Positions 1 through 5,705 are shown, numbered from the stretch's first letter. The stretch: 7,423 nt of DNA from Alphaproteobacteria bacterium (GCA_030432815.1 JAUILB010000134.1:1-7423), one strand, 5' to 3'. Program-made: numbers and translations. The notes: generated from the letters alone by a model not told the origin.

Positions 1-190
1 GGGGGGAATTTCGTCCGGTGCGCAGGCATACGCCAAAATCAAGGCCGGTGCATCATTAGTTCAGCTATATTCGGCACTGGTTTATCACGGCCCGGGTTTG
101 GTGAGGAAAATAAATTCAGAACTTGAGCTACTTATAAAAAAAGATGGCTTCAGCAATGTGACTGAAGCCATCGGACTTGATCATAAATAA
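1..190 (+). CDS. pyrD: Dihydroorotate dehydrogenase (quinone), class 2, C-terminal fragment
   Basis: This is the 3' end of pyrD; the start lies outside the window. PyrD oxidises dihydroorotate to orotate in pyrimidine synthesis, and class 2 enzymes are membrane-associated and pass electrons to quinone. The frame starting at base 2 reads GGISSGAQAYAKIKAG, then SLVQLYSALVYHGPGLV, and stops at TAA 188-190. The glycine-rich GGI and the YSALVYHGP segment are the FMN-phosphate-binding end of the barrel, and this wording is typical of class 2 enzymes. The last roughly 20 codons (after RKINSEL) are less conserved, and they also encode a terminator hairpin that acts on the opposite strand. The gene converges on bfr with a 12-nt gap. 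I saw no convincing + strand terminator for pyrD itself. Confidence 0.95.
   Translation, partial: GGISSGAQAYAKIKAGASLVQLYSALVYHGPGLVRKINSELELLIKKDGFSNVTEAIGLDHK
133..172 (-). terminator. Rho-independent terminator of bfr, inside the pyrD coding end
   Basis: A perfect 11-bp inverted repeat (GATGGCTTCAG at 143-153, CTGAAGCCATC at 162-172) surrounds an 8-nt loop. Read on the minus strand it is followed directly by seven T (complement of A 136-142), then TATA. It begins 30 nt after the bfr stop codon. On the + strand no T run follows, so it should act in one direction only, for bfr. It lies wholly within translated pyrD codons. Confidence 0.88.
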
Positions 191-202
191 TAAATAAACC
201 GC

Positions 203-682
203 CTAATCGTCGGCATTGCCCATTTGTGATTGCAGATAATTTTTTTCACCGACTTTTTCAATAAGAGCAAGATTTGTTTCAAGCCAGTCGATATGCTCTT
301 CCTCATCTTCCAGAATGCTTTCAAATAATTCACGTGATACATAATCACGGACGCTTTCACAATATTCTATAGCATCCTTTAGATCGGCATGTCCCTCAAG
401 TTCCAGTGCCAGGTCGCCTTTCATCATTTCAGTAACATTCTCACCGATTTTCAGACGGCCAAGTTGCTGTACACCCGGCAAGCCCTCCAGAAAAAGGATG
501 CGTTTTATAAGATCATCCGCATGCTTCATTTCGTCGATGGATTCTTCATACTCATATTTCTCAAGTGCTGTGAAACCCCAGTCGCCATACATGCGGCTGT
601 GAAGGAAATATTGATTGATCGCTGTTAGTTCGTTTTTTAAAACTTTGTTGAGGTGCTCTATAACTTTTTTATCACCCTTCAT
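203..682 (-). CDS. bfr: Bacterioferritin (heme-containing iron-storage ferritin)
   Basis: The 159-residue product matches the usual Bfr length and forms a four-helix ferritin subunit; 24 subunits build a hollow cytoplasmic shell that oxidises Fe(II) and stores it as a mineral. All six ferroxidase ligands are at the positions known from E. coli Bfr: E18, E51, H54, E94, E127 and H130. M52, the heme ligand at the subunit interface, is present, as is Y25, so this is a heme-binding catalytic subunit rather than a degenerate one. The ATG at 680-682 has an AGGAG Shine-Dalgarno site (689-693) 6 nt upstream. bfd lies 129 nt upstream on the same strand. The gene has its own promoter-like sequence and a strong terminator just past its stop, so it can be transcribed alone or as the second gene of a bfd-bfr unit. 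Confidence 0.97.
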   Translation of the reverse strand: MKGDKKVIEHLNKVLKNELTAINQYFLHSRMYGDWGFTALEKYEYEESIDEMKHADDLIKRILFLEGLPGVQQLGRLKIGENVTEMMKGDLALELEGHADLKDAIEYCESVRDYVSRELFESILEDEEEHIDWLETNLALIEKVGEKNYLQSQMGNADD

Positions 683-716
683 TGCCTGCTCCTGAATTAA
701 TTCTTATTTAGGCAGT

Positions 717-745
717 ATTTTATGATCAATGCGGGCTTAAGTCAA
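717..745 (-). promoter_or_regulatory. Candidate sigma-70 promoter of bfr
   Basis: On the minus strand TTGACT (740-745) and TAAAAT (717-722) are separated by 17 nt, each matching 5 of 6 consensus bases. Transcription would begin near 710, leaving a leader of about 28 nt that contains the AGGAG site of bfr. Confidence 0.65.
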
Positions 746-777
746 TGAAATCTACGATTTTAATTTTGATAAGTTGT

Positions 778-803
778 TGATTTTAATACTGAAAATCATT
801 ATT
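778..803. promoter_or_regulatory. Fur-like box / palindromic operator candidate upstream of bfr
   Basis: A perfect dyad TGATTTT-N7-AAAATCA lies at 778-798. An overlapping 19-mer at 785-803 matches 15 of 19 positions of the classical Fur box (GATAATGATAATCATTATC). It lies about 40 bp upstream of the bfr -35 box, a position better suited to an activator or to remote control than to simple promoter blocking. In alphaproteobacteria bfr is often controlled by Irr or other iron regulators, so the binding protein cannot be named from sequence. The region is AT-rich, which raises the chance of accidental matches. Confidence 0.4.
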
Positions 804-850
804 AAGAGGAGTTATGGGCTTTGGGTAATCTGCTTTTCAGTATTGCAGAT
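778..850 (-). other. Paired hairpins with complementary loops spanning the bfd stop codon
   Basis: Hairpin 1, in the last bfd codons, has a perfect 6-bp stem (ATCTGC 828-833 with GCAGAT 845-850) and an 11-nt loop. Hairpin 2, after the bfd stop, has a 7-bp stem (778-784 with 792-798) and a 7-nt loop (785-791). The whole loop of hairpin 2 is complementary to 838-844 in loop 1. The complementarity extends to 11 bp (785-795 with 834-844) if hairpin 2 opens. In the bfd transcript this could form a kissing-loop complex or an alternative long helix. No U run follows, so it is not a normal terminator. The structure is seen in the sequence; any function is inference. Confidence 0.4.
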
Positions 851-997
851 ATTTTGTGCATCACAAAGACACATCCCACACTGAGGCTTAACGCCCAGTG
901 TTTCATACACTTTCACTGCGTTAAAACTGCCTTTAATTTTACGTGCAGCTTCCCGGACTGTATTTTCATTCAGTGCATTGCATATGCAAACGTACAT
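812..997 (-). CDS. bfd: Bacterioferritin-associated ferredoxin
   Basis: This 61-residue protein starts MYVCICNALNE, the family's usual beginning. Bfd binds bacterioferritin and passes electrons through its [2Fe-2S] cluster to the heme, releasing stored iron as Fe(II). The cluster ligands are visible as C4 and C6 (CxC) and C40 and C43 (CxxC), almost the same spacing as in E. coli Bfd; C45 and C51 are additional cysteines. The ATG at 995-997 is preferred over an in-frame TTG five codons upstream, because a GGAG site sits 7 nt before the ATG and the TTG overlaps it. The tail after the second CxxC (about 18 residues) is poorly conserved and coincides with RNA hairpin 1. bfr is downstream on the same strand. 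The promoter is fully consensus with iron-box-like dyads, consistent with induction under iron starvation. Confidence 0.93.
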   Translation of the reverse strand: MYVCICNALNENTVREAARKIKGSFNAVKVYETLGVKPQCGMCLCDAQNICNTEKQITQSP

Positions 998-1004
998 TTT
1001 TCGA

Positions 1005-1010
1005 ATCTCC
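1005..1010 (-). promoter_or_regulatory. Ribosome-binding site fixing the bfd start
   Basis: GGAGAT on the minus strand lies 7 nt before the ATG at 995-997. It supports the 61-residue form of Bfd over the longer reading from TTG at 1010-1012, whose codon overlaps this site. Confidence 0.8.
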
Positions 1011-1023
1011 AAAAACTATAAAA

Positions 1024-1051
1024 ATTATATGCAATTAAGAATGAATGTCAA
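1024..1051 (-). promoter_or_regulatory. Consensus sigma-70 promoter of bfd
   Basis: On the minus strand TTGACA (1046-1051) and TATAAT (1024-1029) are perfect hexamers separated by 16 nt. Transcription would begin near 1017, about 20 nt before the bfd ATG. Such a strong core promoter would be expected to need a repressor. Dyad arms lie both in the spacer and just upstream of the -35 box. Confidence 0.82.
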
Positions 1052-1077
1052 TAACGTTAATAATGATTCTTAATATC
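1034..1077. promoter_or_regulatory. Dyad and Fur-like box around the bfd -35 element
   Basis: A perfect 9-bp inverted repeat, ATTAAGAAT (1034-1042) and ATTCTTAAT (1066-1074), brackets the bfd -35 box with 23 nt between arms. One arm lies in the promoter spacer. The outer arm lies within a 19-mer (1059-1077) matching 14 of 19 positions of the classical Fur box. The placement suits a repressor controlling bfd, possibly also affecting the divergent arsC. The half-site TTAAGAA also resembles the Irr-type half-site TTTAGAA of alphaproteobacteria, so Fur and Irr cannot be told apart here. Confidence 0.42.
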
Positions 1078-1100
1078 TTTATGAAATTTTATGAATTTTA

Positions 1101-1130
1101 TTGGAATTCTTGAAATCCATTGTCTATAAA
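1101..1130 (+). promoter_or_regulatory. Candidate promoter of arsC
   Basis: TTGGAA (1101-1106) and TATAAA (1125-1130) are separated by 18 nt, matching 4 and 5 of 6 consensus bases. Transcription would begin near 1137, leaving a leader of about 27 nt before the ATG at 1164. A TTGAAA at 1110-1115 is an alternative -35, but it has only a poor -10 (TATCTA) at a usable distance. Confidence 0.45.
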
Positions 1131-1151
1131 ATATCTAAGTTTAATCGTTTC

Positions 1152-1155
1152 AGGA
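1152..1155 (+). promoter_or_regulatory. Ribosome-binding site fixing the arsC start
   Basis: AGGA lies 8 nt before the ATG at 1164-1166. It supports the 115-residue protein over a longer reading from a TTG at 1101 that overlaps the predicted promoter. Confidence 0.7.
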
Positions 1156-1163
1156 ATAAATCA

Positions 1164-1511
1164 ATGGCTATAACAATTTACCATAATCCGCGCTGCAGCA
1201 AATCCCGCCAGACACTGGCCTTGCTTGAAGAAAAAGGTATTAAGCCGACTATAAAAGAATATCTGAAAGATGTTCCCAGTGCGGATGAGTTAAATGAAAT
1301 TCTCAATATGCTTTCTATGGAACCAAGGGAACTTATGAGAAAGAATGAGACAGAATATAAAGAAAATAAGTTGGATAACCTTGCATTAAGCCGGGATGAG
1401 CTAATAGCAGGCATGGTTTCTAATCCAAAACTGATTGAACGTCCTATCGTGATAAATAACGGCAAAGCCGCCATAGGGCGGCCGCCGGAAAGTGTTTTGG
1501 AAATTTTATAA
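1164..1511 (+). CDS. arsC: ArsC-family arsenate reductase (glutaredoxin-dependent type, YfgD-like)
   Basis: The 115-residue protein has a thioredoxin-like fold and opens MAITIYHNPRCSKSR. ArsC enzymes reduce arsenate to arsenite using a catalytic cysteine and glutaredoxin. The catalytic C11 and the three arginines that bind the oxyanion in plasmid R773 ArsC (R60, R94, R107) all have counterparts here: R59 (ELMRK), R93 (IERPIV) and R106 (IGRPPE). The length is closer to E. coli YfgD (about 119) than to resistance ArsC (about 141). No arsR, arsB or acr3 is nearby, so this may be a housekeeping thiol reductase rather than part of an arsenic-resistance operon. It is divergent from bfd and its last 6 nt overlap the stop end of the convergent amidohydrolase gene. 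The name follows the family; the physiological substrate is uncertain. Confidence 0.88.
   Translation: MAITIYHNPRCSKSRQTLALLEEKGIKPTIKEYLKDVPSADELNEILNMLSMEPRELMRKNETEYKENKLDNLALSRDELIAGMVSNPKLIERPIVINNGKAAIGRPPESVLEIL
1464..1482 (-). terminator. Weak candidate terminator of the murQ operon, inside arsC
   Basis: A perfect 6-bp GC stem (GCCGCC 1467-1472 with GGCGGC 1477-1482) with a 4-nt loop lies 24 nt beyond the amidohydrolase stop codon on the minus strand. Only three T follow, so termination would be weak. The same bases encode the conserved AAIGRPP end of ArsC, so the GC-rich dyad may just reflect codons for Ala, Gly, Arg and Pro. Confidence 0.25.
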
Positions 1512-3233
1512 ATTCAGATCATTTATCGAGCATTGATTTTCATATCCGGCCCTTTTTACAAAACGTCCTGAAAAGTTCCCTGTATGCTCCCCGTCCTTTA
1601 GTGCCTGTATGCCATTTACAAAAACATGCACCATTCCAACTGCATATTGGTGTGGTTCTTCAAAGGTTGCCACGTCGGCTATTTCCTGTGGATCAAAAAT
1701 TGCAAGATCGGCAAAATAACCTGGCGCAAGAACGCCGCGATCTTTCAGCTTTAAATTTGTTGCCGGAAGTGAAGTCATCCGCCTTATTGCATCACTTAGT
1801 GTCAGAACCTTTTCATCGCGGACATATTTACCAAGCACACGTGAAAAATTACCATAAGCCCTGGGATGCGTGCTGGAATTCAGGAAAACCCCTTCTGGTG
1901 CCTGCGATGTCGCATCCGAACCAAAGCTTACCCACGGTAGCTGAAGTTTTTTTCTGATATTTTCTTCTGACATCATAAAATATATGGTGCCGACGCGGCT
2001 GCCATCTTCGGCCACAAGGTCCATTGCTGTTTCCTCCGGTGTTGTGCCGCGCATTTCAGCAATTTCAAGAAGCGTTTTTCCTGTCAGATGTCTAAGTTCA
2101 GGATTTTTGTATCCCACCGTAATGACATTCTCATATCCCGACCCGCGTCCAAGATTTTCCCATCCCGCGTCATCCATTTGCATTTCTTCCAGGGCTTTGG
2201 CGCGTTGCTCAGGATCCTGCATGTTTTTGATCCAACCATCGATACCACCTTCCTGTATCCACGGTGGGATCATAGCATCCAGCCCCGTGGAACCAGCAGT
2301 ATAACTATACATATTTGCCCGTATATCCAACCCTTCAGCGCGCATTTTTTCGATCCTGTCAATTACCAGATCCATTTTATGGTAATTGTCTTTTCCTGCG
2401 GCCTTAAGGTGATATATTTCTGCGGGTAGGTTTGCTTCCCTTGCGATGGTAATAAGCTCGTCAACGGCTTCTTCAAACTGGTTGCCTTCGCTTCTGAGGT
2501 GGGAAATGTAGGATCCTCCACAAACACTTGCCGCTTTATTTAAAGCTATTAATTCGTTGGTGTCTGAATAGGATGCCGGTGCGTAAATGAGCGACGACCC
2601 GACACCGAGCGCCCCTTCATTCATGGCATCAATGACCAGTTGCTGCATGCGGCGTGTTTCTTCCGGTGTAGGTAATCGGTTTTCATAACCAATTTCATGT
2701 TTGCGTACCGTTGTCGCACCCACAAATGACGCTACATTTGGTGAAATGCCTTTGTTTTCAAGGAAAGTCAGATATTCCCCCAGGGTTGTCCAGGTAATAT
2801 CAAATTTGATATCTCCCTGGTTTGCTTCTTCATATTCTTTAAGCTCTTCCGTGTAGGGTCCCATGGAGGTACCTTCGCCAAAAACTTCCAGTGTTACGCC
2901 CTGTTTAAGTTCGCTCATGCTGCGTCCATCATGAATAAGGCTATCCACAGACCAACTTAATACATTGATAAAACCAGGTGAGACAACCAGTCCGGTAGCG
3001 TCAATCTCTTCATCCGCTGTCGCATTCTGAAGATCGCCAACGGCAATGATTCTGTCATCATTTATTGCCACATCCCCTTCAATAGCAGGGCTTCCCAGAC
3101 CATCATGTATAATGCCGCTACGAATAATTTTATCATAGTGAGCGGCCGTATTATCCGTATCATTTTCAGAACAGGACGATATGAATACTGCTAAAAGAAC
3201 AACGAATATTAATTGAATTTTTCTATGAAACAT
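1506..3233 (-). CDS. Amidohydrolase-family lipoprotein related to N-acyl-D-amino-acid deacylase, with altered metal site
   Basis: This 575-residue protein has a lipoprotein signal: basic start, hydrophobic stretch 6-18, then lipobox ISSC with C21 as the lipidated residue, so it should be anchored facing the periplasm. The rest is an amidohydrolase of the D-aminoacylase type, with an N-terminal beta-sandwich part (about 32-85), a TIM barrel and a C-terminal sandwich (APGYFADLAIFD at 503-514). Compared with the A. faecalis enzyme ligands, H245 (ISHLRSEG), H275 (IYHLKAAG) and D440 (FGSDA) are kept. The HxH pair is L92 and W94 (FINVLSW), and the metal-binding cysteine is E120 (FGEGTS). It is about 90 residues longer than that enzyme. 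The ATG at 3231-3233 has AGGA 7 nt upstream and overlaps the symporter stop by 11 nt. The activity is therefore uncertain; a wall-derived N-acyl or D-amino-acid substrate is inferred from murQ. Confidence 0.82.
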   Translation of the reverse strand: MFHRKIQLIFVVLLAVFISSCSENDTDNTAAHYDKIIRSGIIHDGLGSPAIEGDVAINDDRIIAVGDLQNATADEEIDATGLVVSPGFINVLSWSVDSLIHDGRSMSELKQGVTLEVFGEGTSMGPYTEELKEYEEANQGDIKFDITWTTLGEYLTFLENKGISPNVASFVGATTVRKHEIGYENRLPTPEETRRMQQLVIDAMNEGALGVGSSLIYAPASYSDTNELIALNKAASVCGGSYISHLRSEGNQFEEAVDELITIAREANLPAEIYHLKAAGKDNYHKMDLVIDRIEKMRAEGLDIRANMYSYTAGSTGLDAMIPPWIQEGGIDGWIKNMQDPEQRAKALEEMQMDDAGWENLGRGSGYENVITVGYKNPELRHLTGKTLLEIAEMRGTTPEETAMDLVAEDGSRVGTIYFMMSEENIRKKLQLPWVSFGSDATSQAPEGVFLNSSTHPRAYGNFSRVLGKYVRDEKVLTLSDAIRRMTSLPATNLKLKDRGVLAPGYFADLAIFDPQEIADVATFEEPHQYAVGMVHVFVNGIQALKDGEHTGNFSGRFVKRAGYENQCSINDLNL

Positions 3234-4770
3234 TTTTCTTTCCTACCATGCAAATGAGAAATGAGATTAATGTACCGATACAAAGTTGCCATGTAAATGC
3301 GTATCCTTTTAAACCATCAGGCATACCAAGCAGGTCGATGATGTAAACCTGCCCCAAAAGGGTCACCAGAAATCCGGCAATGAGTGCGGCTTTTACAGAA
3401 GTGATTGAGCCGCGGTTTGTAAACAGTGCGGTAAAATAAACACCTAACAGTCCCGAGTAGGCAAAAACCATCACTGACAAGGCAAAATCAAGCAGGGGAA
3501 GCCCCGAATATCGTTGCCAGTAATAGCACAGTACAGACATTGAAAATAAACCCAGCCCCACAAGTGCCATGCCAGTTTGACCTGCCCTCACATAATGCCG
3601 TTCACTTTTTTGTTTTGTTCGTTCTATCCAGGGACGATAAAAATCCTGAACCAGCACCGATGACATACTGTTAAGCCCGGAATTAATGGTCGATATTGCT
3701 GCCGCGATAACACCAACTGTCACAAGTCCTTTTAGCCCGGCGGGCAGTTCATTCAGAATGTAGAACATAAATACAGTGATATCTTCTCCCCGGAATGATT
3801 GGTTTGTTAATGAAGCTGACATCGTCCCCATAAGGTCCGGGCGATCATAAAATATATATAGAAGCTGGCCAATAGACATAAATAGCGCAATAAGCGGGGC
3901 ACCGATCAGGACAGATATGATAAGCGCTTTTGCACCTTCATTTTTATTCTTACAGGTTAACAGCCGCTGGGTAATATCCTGATCCAGCCCAAAACTTGCA
4001 ATAAACAGAAGAACGAGCCCCGCCATTACAGAGAGCATGGCATAGGGGTTAGCAAAATTAAGCGAAAAATCAAAAAGACGTAGCTTGTTAATGCCTTCGG
4101 GTGTTTCTCTGAGGTGATATATAATTTCAGAAATATTGAGCGGTATTGCATCCAGCAGGAAATAAAGGGTTGCTAGCGCGGAAAATGTATACATCAGAAA
4201 TTGAAACATATCCGTCCATATGATTGATCTTATTCCCCCCAGAAAGGTAAGGAAAAAACCCAGTGAAACAAGTACAAGCGATGCTGTAACGATACTGCCG
4301 GCATTAATATTTCCAAATAAAATCATAGAGACCGCAATAGCCGCCAGATAAAGTCGTGCACCGCTGGCAAAAAGGCGTCCCACCAAATACATTGCACCCG
4401 CTGCCCGCATGGCACCACTGCCATAACGGTCATCAAGCAATTCATAAACAGTTGTGGCATTGAGCGCATAAAATTTTGGTATTAAAATTCTTGCAATGAA
4501 AAAAGATGCAATGATCGCACTGATATTTGCAGCCAGATATGTAAAATCACCCCGGTAACCCTGATCAGGGCCTCCTAAAAAGGTGGCCGCAGACTGTGTT
4601 GTAGCAATCACGGAAATGGCAACAACCAGATATTGCATGCTATTGCCACCAAGAAAATAATCTTTAACATTGGCTGAGCCATGCTTAGCGTAAAACCAAC
4701 CCATACCAAAAAGCAAAATCAGGTAAGCTACAACGATCATCCAGTCGAATATCGAAAATGTACCTGTCAT
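3223..4770 (-). CDS. Sodium:solute symporter (SSS/SLC5 family), substrate unknown
   Basis: This 515-residue inner-membrane protein has about 13 hydrophobic helices, the first at 8-28. Family marks are the unwound TM2 segment SVIATTQSAATFLGGP (53-68), the GGIRSIIWTDMFQF signature (178-191), DQDITQRLLTCKN (263-275) and AAISTINSGLNS (357-368). A357, S360 and T361 fit the AxxS-S/T pattern of the Na2 sodium site in vSGLT, so sodium coupling is likely. The family carries sugars, proline, pantothenate, sialic acid and others, and sequence alone does not give the substrate. It starts 10 nt after murQ, and that gap contains its AGGA site; its end overlaps the lipoprotein gene. Import of MurNAc, anhydro-MurNAc or another wall fragment is an inference from this position. 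It also fits that SSS members carry sialic acid, another carboxylated N-acetyl amino sugar. Confidence 0.87.
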   Translation of the reverse strand: MTGTFSIFDWMIVVAYLILLFGMGWFYAKHGSANVKDYFLGGNSMQYLVVAISVIATTQSAATFLGGPDQGYRGDFTYLAANISAIIASFFIARILIPKFYALNATTVYELLDDRYGSGAMRAAGAMYLVGRLFASGARLYLAAIAVSMILFGNINAGSIVTASLVLVSLGFFLTFLGGIRSIIWTDMFQFLMYTFSALATLYFLLDAIPLNISEIIYHLRETPEGINKLRLFDFSLNFANPYAMLSVMAGLVLLFIASFGLDQDITQRLLTCKNKNEGAKALIISVLIGAPLIALFMSIGQLLYIFYDRPDLMGTMSASLTNQSFRGEDITVFMFYILNELPAGLKGLVTVGVIAAAISTINSGLNSMSSVLVQDFYRPWIERTKQKSERHYVRAGQTGMALVGLGLFSMSVLCYYWQRYSGLPLLDFALSVMVFAYSGLLGVYFTALFTNRGSITSVKAALIAGFLVTLLGQVYIIDLLGMPDGLKGYAFTWQLCIGTLISFLICMVGKKNVS

Positions 4771-4780
4771 TTGCTTCCTA

Positions 4781-5659
4781 TCAAGCTAATTTGGATAAAA
4801 CTATTCTTAAGTTATTATCATATTTTGAAAGCAGCTTTTTACTTTCGTCTATGCTTTTTCCCAAACAAATCAGAATTGCTGTTTTTATATGAAAATCAGC
4901 TTGGTTAAGTGCATCTTCGGCTTTTGCAGGATCGCAATTTGCAATATCACTAACCATTTTGATGGCTCTTTTTTTCAGCTTACGGTTGGATACAATCATA
5001 TCCACCATTAAACCATCATGAACCCTCCCCATTTTGGACATGATAGATGTAGATAGCATATTCAAAATAGCTTTTTGTGCTGTTCCGGCTTTCATACGTG
5101 TCGATCCTGCGATCAGTTCGCTTCCTGTTTCTGCAAGGATAGAATGTCTGGCTTCGTTAAGAATAGGCGTGTCAGGATTGTTCGCGATGCCGATGGTTAA
5201 AGCCCCTAATTTATTTGCCTTTCTGAGTGCTGCCAAGGTATAGGGTGTCCTTCCGCTTGCTGCTACACATAAAACAACATCCGTGGGCCTCACTTTGGCT
5301 TTCAGCATTTCCTGGCTGCCGTTTTCCTCTATGTCTTCCGCGCCTTCTACACTTTGCATAAGTGCTTCATGGCCCCCGGCAATACAGAAAACCAACCTAT
5401 CCACGGGCCATCCAAATGTAGGTGTGAGTTCAGTACCGTCCTGTACAGCCAGTCGCCCTGATGTGCCGGCACCGACATATACAAGTCTCCCATTATCCCT
5501 TAATGTTTTAGATGCTTCTTCTGCGGCGTTGGCGATATCTTGCACAGCATTCTTGATGGATGTTAATGCATCTATTTGCTCATTATATATTGCGGATACC
5601 ATGTCATAAGTACTCCAAAGATCGAAATTGGAGAACCTTTGATCAACATTTTCTGTCAC
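4781..5659 (-). CDS. murQ: N-acetylmuramic acid 6-phosphate etherase
   Basis: MurQ cleaves the lactyl ether of MurNAc-6-phosphate in the cytoplasm, giving GlcNAc-6-phosphate and D-lactate, so that the peptidoglycan sugar can be reused. The 292 residues match the family length (about 300). The SIS-domain sugar-phosphate loop is YVGAGTSGRLAVQDGTEL (61-78). The catalytic residues equivalent to E. coli E83 and E114 are E77 and E108 (VEGAED). Other family marks are AASGRTPY, GSTRMKAGTAQK and NMLSTSIM, followed by a helical C-terminal tail. The start is a GTG (5657-5659) with AGGTG 8 nt upstream. It is the first gene of a three-gene operon with a symporter and an amidohydrolase lipoprotein. No anmK, murP, murK or nagZ is in the window, so the source of MurNAc-6-phosphate is not shown. 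Confidence 0.96.
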   Translation of the reverse strand: MTENVDQRFSNFDLWSTYDMVSAIYNEQIDALTSIKNAVQDIANAAEEASKTLRDNGRLVYVGAGTSGRLAVQDGTELTPTFGWPVDRLVFCIAGGHEALMQSVEGAEDIEENGSQEMLKAKVRPTDVVLCVAASGRTPYTLAALRKANKLGALTIGIANNPDTPILNEARHSILAETGSELIAGSTRMKAGTAQKAILNMLSTSIMSKMGRVHDGLMVDMIVSNRKLKKRAIKMVSDIANCDPAKAEDALNQADFHIKTAILICLGKSIDESKKLLSKYDNNLRIVLSKLA

Positions 5660-5667
5660 TTTAAAAT

Positions 5668-5672
5668 CACCT
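5668..5672 (-). promoter_or_regulatory. Ribosome-binding site for the GTG start of murQ
   Basis: AGGTG on the minus strand lies 8 nt before the GTG at 5657-5659. It supports this unusual start codon; no in-frame ATG is nearby with comparable support. Confidence 0.65.
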
Positions 5673-5705
5673 GCAATTATTTATAGAAACAATTTACGGT
5701 GAAGT

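Noticed and set aside
190..246. T7 run at 240-246 as a + strand terminator for pyrD
   Set aside because: No convincing stem precedes the T run; it lies in Lys/Asn codons of bfr read in reverse.
756..787. Direct repeat GATTTTAAT at 756-764 and 779-787
   Set aside because: Nine AT-rich bases in an AT-rich gap; the second copy is better explained as part of the dyad, and alone the repeat is weak evidence.
998..1012. Five-residue longer Bfd starting at TTG
   Set aside because: The TTG overlaps the GGAG site that serves the downstream ATG, and the family begins MYVC.
1101..1163. 21-residue extension of ArsC from TTG
   Set aside because: This stretch contains the likely promoter, and the ATG at 1164 has an SD site and the family's normal N-terminus.
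1984..2429. Open frames on the + strand opposite the amidohydrolase gene, and similar ones opposite other genes
   Set aside because: They have no recognisable domains or ribosome sites, and lie fully antisense to well-supported genes.
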